Under the pieces are notes generated by a model. It made no database searches. It was not told the origin of the DNA and saw only the letters and a list, made by a program, of their open reading frames with translations. Positions 5,661 through 11,300 of a stretch of 11,300 nt of DNA are shown here, in pieces. Position numbers and translations under genes: made by a program. Location of the stretch: assembly GCA_946482045.1 (NCBI GenBank), contig CAMLPZ010000129.1, forward strand, positions 1 through 11,300. Direction: 5' to 3'. Position 1 is the first letter of the stretch. The number at the start of each line of letters is the position of its first letter. This DNA comes from an uncultured Asticcacaulis sp. GTDB lineage: Bacteria > Pseudomonadota > Alphaproteobacteria > Caulobacterales > Caulobacteraceae.

Positions 5661-5677
5661 TTGTTACTTGGTAACAA
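5661..5677. repeat. Inverted repeat TTGTTAC-TTG-GTAACAA
   Basis: Perfect 7-bp arms surround a 3-bp centre. The repeat covers the last codons and stop of the Rieske gene and lies about 70-87 bp upstream of the chitinase start. The flanking DNA on the chitinase side is AT-rich (ATTTTATTTTG). There is no T-run after the stem on the minus strand, so it does not look like an intrinsic terminator of the homogentisate operon. It could be a repressor operator for the chitinase gene. I could not find a convincing -35/-10 pair next to it. Confidence 0.35.
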
Positions 5678-6023
5678 TAAGCCCTTCGCGGACCTCGACC
5701 GGCCACGGCGTCAGGCTGCGGCTGGCACAGGGGCCGCCGACGCAATAGCCATCGGTGATGCGGAACAGCGCGCCGTGCCAGCCGCAACTGATCAGGTCGC
5801 CGCGCGAGGTCAGATATTCGTCGCGTTCTTCGGCCAGCGGCATTCCGGCGTGCGGGCAGCGATCGACATAGCCGTAAACCTGTTCGCCCTGGCGGACGAC
5901 GAAACCATGAAAATGCGCTTCGCCGATCTCAAGCACGAAGTTGCGGGCCTTGCCGTCGGCGATCAAGTCGAGCGACCCCAGGGCGACGCCGGCCGGGGTC
6001 GAAAAGACGCGGGGAAAGCTCAT
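5664..6023 (-). CDS. Small Rieske [2Fe-2S] protein of the homogentisate operon
   Basis: This 119-residue soluble protein has the Rieske cluster motif: Cys56-Pro-His58 and Cys80-Gly-Trp-His83 (CPHAGMPL and CGWHGALF). The two Cys and two His would bind a 2Fe-2S cluster. Two further cysteines (94 and 99, in DGYCVGGPC) lie just after the second half of the motif and are not among the usual cluster ligands. There is no signal peptide, membrane helix or oxygenase catalytic domain, so it resembles a Rieske ferredoxin. Its ATG overlaps the maiA stop (ATGA), showing translational coupling as the last gene of the hpd-hmgA-fah-maiA unit. None of the four enzymes needs an electron carrier, so its task is unclear. 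It might serve another oxygenase of aromatic breakdown. Confidence 0.9.
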   Translation of the reverse strand: MSFPRVFSTPAGVALGSLDLIADGKARNFVLEIGEAHFHGFVVRQGEQVYGYVDRCPHAGMPLAEERDEYLTSRGDLISCGWHGALFRITDGYCVGGPCASRSLTPWPVEVREGLIVTK

Positions 6024-6652
6024 TCGGCGCCTGGCTGGCGCGACGGGTGCGCGGCGGCGAATTCACTTAGTCCAGCACAGGCGGCGTCGACGGCGGTGAT
6101 CCTCGGCCAGGGCGTGAGATCGATATTGAACCGGCGGGCATTGAAAACCTGGGGGATCAGGCAGCAATCGGCAAGGGTGGGCGCTTGGCCAAACGCAAAT
6201 CCTTCGCCGTGACGGTCGATCATAACTTCCAGGGCGTCGAAGCCCGCCGTGATCCATCGGGTGATCCAGGCATCGATCTGACCTTGCGCCGCGCCAAACT
6301 CGGCCTTCAGGCCGTTTAGGACGCGCAAATTGTTGAGCGGGTGAATGTCGCAGGCAACGATCGCCATCATGGCGCGCACAGCGGCGCGGCCTGACGGATC
6401 GGACGGCTGGAGCGGCGGATAAGGATGCGTTTCCTCCAGCCATTCCATGATGGCGAGGCTTTGCGTGACCACGAGACCGTTATCTTCGATGGCGGGAACC
6501 AGCCCTTGCGGATTGACGCTTTTATAGTCGGTGGCCGATTGCGCGCCGGTGCGCAAGTCGATCGGCACGGCATCATAAGCCAGGCCTTTCAGGTTAAGGG
6601 CGATCCGGACGCGGTAGGCGGCGGACGAACGCCAATAGTCATAGAGTTTCAT
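6020..6652 (-). CDS. maiA: Maleylacetoacetate isomerase (zeta-class GST)
   Basis: This 210-residue enzyme isomerises maleylacetoacetate to fumarylacetoacetate with glutathione as cofactor. The N-terminal thioredoxin-like half carries the zeta-class active-site motif SSAAYRVRIAL (9-19), followed by NPQGLVPAIED (47-57) with the cis-Pro of the glutathione site and QSLAIMEWLEE (64-74). The C-terminal half is all-helical. I start at 6652 ([10 protein letters not shown]), not at 6685. This gives the family's N-terminus and a TGATG junction with the fah stop codon. The longer form would add 11 unusual residues inside fah. The gene ends in an ATGA overlap with the Rieske gene. It is step four of the operon's pathway. 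Confidence 0.96.
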   Translation of the reverse strand: MKLYDYWRSSAAYRVRIALNLKGLAYDAVPIDLRTGAQSATDYKSVNPQGLVPAIEDNGLVVTQSLAIMEWLEETHPYPPLQPSDPSGRAAVRAMMAIVACDIHPLNNLRVLNGLKAEFGAAQGQIDAWITRWITAGFDALEVMIDRHGEGFAFGQAPTLADCCLIPQVFNARRFNIDLTPWPRITAVDAACAGLSEFAAAHPSRQPGAE

Positions 6653-7923
6653 CACGGTCTCGCGGCAAGGATTGTCCCACGGCACTCGCCGAAGCCGATG
6701 GGGGCAAATCCGTCGGCCGAGGCGCGGGCGCTTAAGGTAATCTCATCGCCGTCCTCAAGGAAGGTCCGTGTTTCGCCGCTTGGCAGGATGATCGGCGATT
6801 TGCCGCCATTGCTCAGTTCCAGGAGGCTGCCCGAGCTTGCAGCGTCTGGGCCGGACAGGGTGCCCGTGCCCAGCAGGTCGCCGGATTGCAGGTTACAGCC
6901 ATTCGAGGCGTGGTGCGTCAGTATCTGCGCGACCGTCCAGTACATATGGCGCGTGTGGCTGCGGCTGATGATGACGGGCGGCAGGTTCTGCTGGCGCATC
7001 TTCGCGGTGTGCAGAGACACTTCCAGATTTATGGAAAGGCCACCATGGGCTTGGTCGTCCTCGGTCCAGAGATAGGAGAGCGGGCGAGGATCGCCTTCGG
7101 GGCGCGGTGCCTGCGCCGCGCGGAAGGGGGCCAGTGCCTCGGGTGTGACGATCCACGCTGAGACGGTGGTGTGAAAGTTCTTGGCGAGAAATGGCCCGAG
7201 CGGCTGGTACTCCCACGCCTGGAAATCGCGCGCCGACCAGTCGTTGAGCAGGCAGAAGCCGCCGATGTGCTGTGGGGCGTCGGCAATGGCGATCGGATCG
7301 CCCAGGGCATTGCCGGGCCCGACCCAGACGCCGAGTTCCAGTTCGAAGTCGAGACGTTTGGAGGGGCCGAACGATGGCGCATCAGCGTCGGGCGCCTTGG
7401 TCTGGCCGCGCGGGCGCACGACGGCTTCGCCGGACACGCGAACGGACGAGGCGCGGCCATGATAGCCGATCGGCACGTACTTGTAGTTCGGCAGCAAAGG
7501 GCTATCCGGCCGGAACAGGGCGCCGACTTTCGTGGCGTGATGGATGCCGACATAGAAGTCGGTATAGTCGCCGACGCGTACCGGCAGATGAAGCGTGCAA
7601 TCCCGCGCGCCGTGCAGGTAGGGCTCGGCGGCGGTTTGGAAGCTGGCGTCCGACAGCAGGCGCGACAGTTGCTGGCGCAGCGATTTGCGCAAGGGCGGCG
7701 TGGCGAGGATCGTTTCCAGGTTATTGGGAACGTCGCGCAACATGCCGGCGGCGACCAGGGCCTGGAGTTCGAGGATATGATCGCCGATGGCGACGCCGGG
7801 GCGCGGAGCTTCACCGGCCGGGCTGAACAGGCCGAACGGCAGGTTCTGGATCGGAAAGTCGTGATGGCCGTTGGCCGAAGCGACCCAGCTTTCCAGGGCG
7901 ATATCGTTAGTGGCGTCGATCAT
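6652..7923 (-). CDS. fah: Fumarylacetoacetase
   Basis: This 423-residue enzyme cleaves fumarylacetoacetate into fumarate and acetoacetate, the last step of tyrosine breakdown. Key residues match the mouse enzyme by motif: Asp122 and the catalytic His129 in [10 protein letters not shown] (122-131), metal ligands Glu194 and Glu196 in DFELELGVW (192-200), and Asp228 in [15 protein letters not shown] (225-239). The segment [13 protein letters not shown] (148-160) is also strongly conserved. The length is typical of full-size FAH, with its small N-terminal domain. The start overlaps the hmgA stop as ATGA, and the gene ends in the TGATG junction with maiA. This tight packing suggests coordinated translation of consecutive pathway enzymes. 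Confidence 0.97.
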   Translation of the reverse strand: MIDATNDIALESWVASANGHHDFPIQNLPFGLFSPAGEAPRPGVAIGDHILELQALVAAGMLRDVPNNLETILATPPLRKSLRQQLSRLLSDASFQTAAEPYLHGARDCTLHLPVRVGDYTDFYVGIHHATKVGALFRPDSPLLPNYKYVPIGYHGRASSVRVSGEAVVRPRGQTKAPDADAPSFGPSKRLDFELELGVWVGPGNALGDPIAIADAPQHIGGFCLLNDWSARDFQAWEYQPLGPFLAKNFHTTVSAWIVTPEALAPFRAAQAPRPEGDPRPLSYLWTEDDQAHGGLSINLEVSLHTAKMRQQNLPPVIISRSHTRHMYWTVAQILTHHASNGCNLQSGDLLGTGTLSGPDAASSGSLLELSNGGKSPIILPSGETRTFLEDGDEITLSARASADGFAPIGFGECRGTILAARP

Positions 7924-9185
7924 TTCGGGAGGGTCGCTTTCGGGAAGTCCTGCCAGCAGGCATCATAGTCGGTTTGCAGCGCCGGCGAGGCGAGGGCGGC
8001 CGGTGTCGGCCGCAATACCCAGCGGCTTTCGAACATGAAGGCCATGGTGTCTTCGATTTTGTGCGGCTTGAGATCAGCCTTGATGGCGGCCGCATAGCTG
8101 GCGGCATCGGGGCCGTGGCCGTTCATGCAGTTATGGAGCGACGCGCCACCCGGCAGGAAGCCGCCGGCTTTTGCGTCATAGGCGCCGGTGATCAGTCCCA
8201 TGAACTCGCTCATGATATTGCGGTGGAACCACGGCGGGCGGAAGGTGTGTTCGGCGACCATCCAGCGCGGCGGGAAGATGACGAAGTCGCAATTGGCCGT
8301 GCCCGGGATTTCGGATGGTGCGGTCAGGACGGTGAAGATCGACGGGTCGGGATGGTCGAAGCTGACCGTATTGATCGTGTTGAAATGCGTCAGGTCATAA
8401 CGATAAGGCGCATAGTTGCCGTGCCAGGCGACGACGTCGAGCGGCGAATGATTAAGCGTCGTTGTCCATAGGGCGCCGTGGAACTTCTGGATCAGTTGAG
8501 TAGGGGCGTCGCGGTCCTCGAAGGCCGCGACGGGTGTTTCGAAATCACGCGGGTTGGCGAGGCCATTGGCGCCGATGGGGCCGAGCTCGGGCAGGCGGAA
8601 CGGCGCGCCGTGGTTCTCGAGGACATAGCCCGTGGCGCTGTCACCTTTAAGTTCGACGCGGAAACGGACCCCGCGCGGGATGACGGCGATGCTCAGGGGC
8701 GCAATGTCCAGCCGGCCCATTTCCGTGAATATGGAAATGTCTCCGGCTTGCGGCACGATCAGCATTTCCCCGTCGGCATTGAAGAAACCGCGCTCCATGG
8801 AAGCGGTTGCGGCGTAGAGCCAGACAGTGACGCCGCTGTGTGTCGCGGCGTCACCGTTCATTGCCCACGGGGTCAGGCCATCGAGGAAATCTGTCGGGCT
8901 TTCTGGAAGTGTTTGCGGCGACCAGCGCAGGCGATTGGGCGTAGCTGGGCCGACGGACGGCCCGTCCTTCAGGCGTTCAAAAGGTGCATGACTGGCCGAG
9001 GGACGCAGACGGTAGAGCCACGACCTCAGGTTCTCGGCGCGGGGCGCGGTGAAGGCCGAGCCGGAAAGCTGCTCGGCGTAGAGGCCGAAAGGCGTTTGTT
9101 GCGGCGAGTTCTGGCCGACGGGCAGGGCGCCGGCCACGGCTTCCGTTGCGAAATAATTGCCGAAACCGCTCATATACTGGGACAT
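7920..9185 (-). CDS. hmgA: Homogentisate 1,2-dioxygenase
   Basis: This 421-residue cupin-fold enzyme opens the ring of homogentisate with O2 and Fe(II), giving maleylacetoacetate. The N-terminus [13 protein letters not shown] and the block [21 protein letters not shown] are characteristic. Fe ligands are predicted at His321 and Glu327 ([11 protein letters not shown]) and at His357 (NGHGPD), with spacing identical to the human enzyme (His335, Glu341, His371). The general base is His278 in SFDHPD. I use ATG 9185 because GGAG lies about 7-8 nt upstream and the family begins here. An upstream GTG/ATG at 9218/9215 would add an atypical tail. A 10-bp palindrome GCTCCGGAGC (9192-9201) covers the SD. 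The gene follows hpd after 71 bp and overlaps fah by 4 bp. Confidence 0.97.
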   Translation of the reverse strand: MSQYMSGFGNYFATEAVAGALPVGQNSPQQTPFGLYAEQLSGSAFTAPRAENLRSWLYRLRPSASHAPFERLKDGPSVGPATPNRLRWSPQTLPESPTDFLDGLTPWAMNGDAATHSGVTVWLYAATASMERGFFNADGEMLIVPQAGDISIFTEMGRLDIAPLSIAVIPRGVRFRVELKGDSATGYVLENHGAPFRLPELGPIGANGLANPRDFETPVAAFEDRDAPTQLIQKFHGALWTTTLNHSPLDVVAWHGNYAPYRYDLTHFNTINTVSFDHPDPSIFTVLTAPSEIPGTANCDFVIFPPRWMVAEHTFRPPWFHRNIMSEFMGLITGAYDAKAGGFLPGGASLHNCMNGHGPDAASYAAAIKADLKPHKIEDTMAFMFESRWVLRPTPAALASPALQTDYDACWQDFPKATLPK

Positions 9186-9256
9186 CTGTTTGCTCCGGAG
9201 CGAACTCGCCCCCATCACCGCATCTCAGCTTCGCTTCGTGCAGTCCCGTTTGCCAA

Positions 9257-10288
9257 TCACGCGACCTTAATGACACCGCGGCGAATCTGATCCAGTTCGA
9301 TCGATTCGAACAGGGCCTGGAAATTACCGTTGCCGAAACCGTCATTGCCCTTGCGCTGGATGATCTCGAAGAAGATCGGCCCGAAGGTGTTTTCAGTGAA
9401 GATCTGCAGCAAAATCCCGTCTTCGCCACCACCATCGATCAGGATGCGGTTGCGGCGCAGGCGCTCAAGGTCCTCGCCATGGCCGGGCACGCGCTTGTCG
9501 ACCAGGTCGTAATAGGTGTCGATCGTGTCCTGAAGCTTCACGCCACGCGCGCGCAGGCGCTCGACCGTCTCGTAGATATCGCTGGTGGTCAGCGCGATGT
9601 GCTGGATGCCCTCGCCGTTATACTGACGCAGGAATTCCTCGATCTGGCTCGTGTCATCCTGACTTTCATTGAGCGGAATGCGGATCTGGTGGTCGGGCGC
9701 GATCATCGCCTGGCTGAACAGGCCTGTCGCCTGGCCCTTGATGTCGAAATATTTCTGCTCCTCGAAGCCGAAGATACGGCGGTAGAACTCCGACCATTCG
9801 CGCATGCGGCCGCGACCGACATTGTGCGTGAGGTGATCTATGATGCCGAAGCCAACGCCGTCGCAGGCTTCGGCCAGAGGTGTCCAGCCGGCAAAGACGT
9901 CATGGTCGACAAGATAAAGCAGTGAACCGCCTATGCCTTCGAGCACCGGCACGTCGGCGAAGGCGCTCATGGCTGCGTCGACCGGCCGCGCGCCGTTTTC
10001 GAGTGCAAGCGCGTAGGCACGGGTGGTATCTTTTACGCGAAACGCCATGCCATTTGCCGACGGGCCATGCGCCTGGCTGAACGCCGAAGCCTGCTGCGTC
10101 GCCGCATCATTCAGAAGAAAATCGACGCGGCCTTGCCGATAGCGCGTAATCGCCCGGGTGGGATGCCTGGCGACGGCCGTAAACCCCAGGGCTTCGAGTT
10201 GTCCGGCCATCGCGGCTATGTCGGGGCCAGTGAACTCCACAAAGGCAAAGCCATCGAGACCCAGGATGTTGGTGTCGGTTTCAGGCAT
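9257..10288 (-). CDS. hpd: 4-Hydroxyphenylpyruvate dioxygenase
   Basis: This 343-residue enzyme of the VOC (vicinal oxygen chelate) superfamily converts 4-hydroxyphenylpyruvate to homogentisate by decarboxylation, hydroxylation and side-chain migration. It has two VOC modules. The C-terminal one carries the Fe(II) facial triad: His152 (DHLTHNV), His230 (GIQHIALTT) and Glu308 (FFEIIQR). The C-terminal gating helix GFGNGNFQALFESIE (317-331) is intact. The length is as in Pseudomonas-type bacterial HPPD. An excellent SD GGAGGT lies 6 nt before ATG 10288. As the first gene of the operon it is followed by hmgA in pathway order. The upstream region carries a 20-bp imperfect palindrome that probably controls the whole unit. 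The aromatic aminotransferase that makes the substrate is not in the window. Confidence 0.98.
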   Translation of the reverse strand: MPETDTNILGLDGFAFVEFTGPDIAAMAGQLEALGFTAVARHPTRAITRYRQGRVDFLLNDAATQQASAFSQAHGPSANGMAFRVKDTTRAYALALENGARPVDAAMSAFADVPVLEGIGGSLLYLVDHDVFAGWTPLAEACDGVGFGIIDHLTHNVGRGRMREWSEFYRRIFGFEEQKYFDIKGQATGLFSQAMIAPDHQIRIPLNESQDDTSQIEEFLRQYNGEGIQHIALTTSDIYETVERLRARGVKLQDTIDTYYDLVDKRVPGHGEDLERLRRNRILIDGGGEDGILLQIFTENTFGPIFFEIIQRKGNDGFGNGNFQALFESIELDQIRRGVIKVA

Positions 10289-10303
10289 GGCGACCTCCGC
10301 ATG

Positions 10304-10323
10304 ATAGTATCAATGGAAACTAT
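10304..10323. promoter_or_regulatory. 20-bp imperfect palindrome upstream of hpd, candidate operator
   Basis: ATAGTATCAATGGAAACTAT has 5-bp perfect outer arms (ATAGT/ACTAT), and 16 of 20 positions agree with its reverse complement (ATAGTnTCnATnGAnACTAT). It lies 16-35 bp upstream of the hpd ATG, next to the SD. On the minus strand TTGCCA (10345-10340), followed after 17 bp by TAGTTT inside the palindrome, is a possible but poor -35/-10 pair. A protein bound here would block RNA polymerase, as expected for a repressor. The size and symmetry suit a MarR-type or similar dimeric regulator, which is inference. Confidence 0.5.
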
Positions 10324-10424
10324 TACGATCCGGCCATCGTGGCAACGCTTTTTTTGCAACTCGTATGTTAGAGAGGGGCAACCGCGTCAGCATAAACCGG
10401 GCAGTTTCAAAAGGAGTTCCAGCT

Positions 10425-10772
10425 ATGGCCGACCAGTATCCGCTCTATATTGCCTTGCGCGACCTGATGGTTCGCGCGGCCCCTGCCATGAAAATCGGCA
10501 AGGATGTGGTGGGCGAATGCACGGTCAATGTTCCGACCGCGACCATGGCGGCGAAGGACCCGATCTGGTTCGGCACGGTCCGCCTGGCCGGCAGCCGCGT
10601 CTCCTACTACCTGCCGCCGCTGGCTATGAAGGAAGGACGCGACATTCCGGTTCCGGACACGCTGAAGAGCCACGCCCAGAGCAAGACCTGCTTTGTTTTC
10701 GACGCCATCGAGCCGGAATTGTTCGGCGAGCTGGAAAATGTCACCCGCACAGCCGCCAAGGCGTTCGGCTGA
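10425..10772 (+). CDS. Small cytoplasmic protein of unknown function (possibly DUF1801-like)
   Basis: This is a 115-residue protein. The start is ATG 10425 because AAGGAG (10411-10416) is 8 nt upstream; the in-frame ATG at 10365 lacks an SD. There is no signal peptide or membrane segment. The order helix (YIALRDLMVRAAPAMKIG), a strand-rich middle (PIWFGTVRLAGSRVSYYLPPLAM) and a C-terminal helix resembles YdhG/DUF1801-type small proteins, but I cannot confirm this. It is transcribed divergently from hpd across a 136-bp shared region that holds the palindrome at 10304-10323, so it could be co-regulated with tyrosine breakdown. It ends 24 bp before a strong hairpin. Confidence 0.8.
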   Translation: MADQYPLYIALRDLMVRAAPAMKIGKDVVGECTVNVPTATMAAKDPIWFGTVRLAGSRVSYYLPPLAMKEGRDIPVPDTLKSHAQSKTCFVFDAIEPELFGELENVTRTAAKAFG

Positions 10773-10796
10773 ACGGCCAAATCTGGCGAATTTTTG

Positions 10797-10822
10797 AGGC
10801 GTGATCTCGTCAGATCACGCCT
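10797..10822. terminator. Perfect 11-bp hairpin between convergent genes
   Basis: AGGCGTGATCT (10797-10807) and AGATCACGCCT (10812-10822) form a perfect 11-bp stem with a 4-nt loop CGTC. On the plus strand it is followed by a T-rich stretch (TTTGTCTT including the stem end), so it should terminate the 10425 gene. On the minus strand the stop codon of the membrane protein (TGA, 10817-10815) lies inside the stem, and the following bases are A-rich. Termination in that direction is less certain. Confidence 0.75.
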
Positions 10823-11189
10823 TTGTCTTGCCTGTCGCCTTGAAGACCATGAAGGCGAAGAACAGCGCGCTGATAATGGTCACGACCGAGCCCAGGCCTA
10901 CGACGGGCGCGGCCCACGGCGCCACGGCGATCGAACCGTAGATGCCGGGAATGATCAGCAGCAGGCCAACCAGTGCTATGCAATAGTGGACCAGAATCAG
11001 CTTCGGCGACAGGCTGGGATGGCTGTTGTAGAACAGGCCGGCAAGGAACATCAGGACCCCGCCGATCAGGTTGAGATGCCCGTGCACCGGCGCGTAGGCA
11101 AAGTCGTGTGTTCCGCCCATATAGGCGCCAAAACCCATCGACAATACGAAGGCGATGACGCTGGTGCGCAGGAAGATGTTACCGTGCAT
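10815..11189 (-). CDS. Four-helix membrane protein with HxH motif (haem-copper-oxidase-subunit-I-like)
   Basis: This 124-residue protein has four predicted membrane helices (about 6-26, 36-55, 63-84 and 94-117). A conserved-looking stretch, FAYAPVHGHLNLIGGVLMFLAGLFYNSHP, crosses into helix 2 and has His36, His38 and His57; His28 and His68 are also near membrane boundaries. I recall small bacterial membrane proteins with a PVHAHINL-type segment annotated as similar to cytochrome oxidase/nitric oxide reductase subunit I, and this fits that pattern. Four helices are too few for a full oxidase, so haem binding is possible but unproven. AGGGG precedes ATG 11189. The C-terminus (KATGKTKA) is basic and probably cytoplasmic. 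No respiratory genes are nearby. Confidence 0.85.
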   Translation of the reverse strand: MHGNIFLRTSVIAFVLSMGFGAYMGGTHDFAYAPVHGHLNLIGGVLMFLAGLFYNSHPSLSPKLILVHYCIALVGLLLIIPGIYGSIAVAPWAAPVVGLGSVVTIISALFFAFMVFKATGKTKA

Positions 11190-11300
11190 TGATTTGCCCC
11201 TGTTTATGTAGCCCTGTTATCCCTTACATCTGCAACGACCGATACGCAATATGGCCGTGCCGCTTGCGGAGCCCGGCGTTCTGCCGCACAGTGCGGTAAA

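Noticed and set aside
6653..6685. Upstream start for maiA adding 11 residues
   Set aside because: The family N-terminus begins at the later Met, which also forms the TGATG junction with fah. The extension lies wholly within fah coding sequence.
9192..9201. GCTCCGGAGC palindrome over the hmgA SD as a regulatory hairpin
   Set aside because: It is self-complementary DNA but has no loop, so it cannot fold as a stable RNA hairpin. A 10-bp palindrome in GC-rich DNA may be chance.
9186..9218. Upstream GTG/ATG start for hmgA
   Set aside because: The extra residues are not family-like, and the start at 9185 has a reasonable SD (GGAG).
7171..9290. Plus-strand ORFs of about 265 and 270 codons opposite fah and hmgA
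   Set aside because: They are antisense to genes with full sets of catalytic residues, have no family resemblance and show no ribosome binding sites.
10349..10355. Run of seven T as a terminator
   Set aside because: No stem-loop precedes it on the plus strand. It lies in the hpd/10425 intergenic region, where promoters are expected.
11190..11300. Possible gene fragment or operator at the right edge (CCGCAC-A-GTGCGG at 11284-11296)
   Set aside because: Several short frames are open to the edge and none looks like a recognisable protein. The 13-bp inverted repeat is suggestive, but the context is cut off.
1..11300. CRISPR array, tRNA, rRNA, transposon or phage genes
   Set aside because: I saw no regularly spaced repeats, no tRNA-like cloverleaf, and no transposase, integrase or phage-type proteins.

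Overview
The window looks like a chromosomal segment of an alphaproteobacterium. It is GC-rich, every gene has a clear Shine-Dalgarno (SD) sequence, and there are many exported proteins and lipoproteins, including two DUF3617 proteins. Caulobacterales is my best guess, but this is an inference from gene style and not from a marker gene. I see no tRNA, rRNA, CRISPR array, insertion sequence or phage gene.

Left part (1-3412, + strand). This holds the tail of an unknown gene, a Pro-rich exported DUF3617 protein, uracil-DNA glycosylase (ung), a 70-residue lipoprotein, a DUF3617 lipoprotein, and an exported DUF1080 (sugar hydrolase/lectin-like) protein. The first DUF3617 gene has an unusual leader: a nine-codon ORF with a strong SD, then an 8-bp stem that buries the gene's own SD.

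Middle part (3427-5590, - strand). A solitary paaC (structural subunit of phenylacetyl-CoA epoxidase) faces the DUF1080 gene across a long hairpin. A 326-bp gap upstream of paaC carries a near-consensus sigma-54 promoter with correct spacing to the SD and start codon, plus palindromes about 230 and 270 bp upstream that could be activator sites. Next comes an exported GH18 chitinase-like hydrolase.

Right part (5664-10288, - strand). This is a complete lower tyrosine/homogentisate operon in pathway order: hpd, hmgA, fah, maiA, then a small Rieske protein. The last four genes are joined by ATGA or TGATG junctions, so they are probably translationally coupled. Together they convert 4-hydroxyphenylpyruvate through homogentisate, maleylacetoacetate and fumarylacetoacetate to fumarate and acetoacetate. 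A 20-bp imperfect palindrome just upstream of hpd is a candidate operator. No regulator gene is in the window.

Right edge (10425-11300). A small unrecognised cytoplasmic protein (+) and a four-helix, histidine-containing membrane protein (-) converge on a perfect 11-bp terminator-like hairpin. The final 110 bases contain no gene I can support.

The most unusual items are the sigma-54-driven orphan paaC and the leader-ORF/SD-hairpin arrangement. Neither is proven to be a new system from sequence alone.
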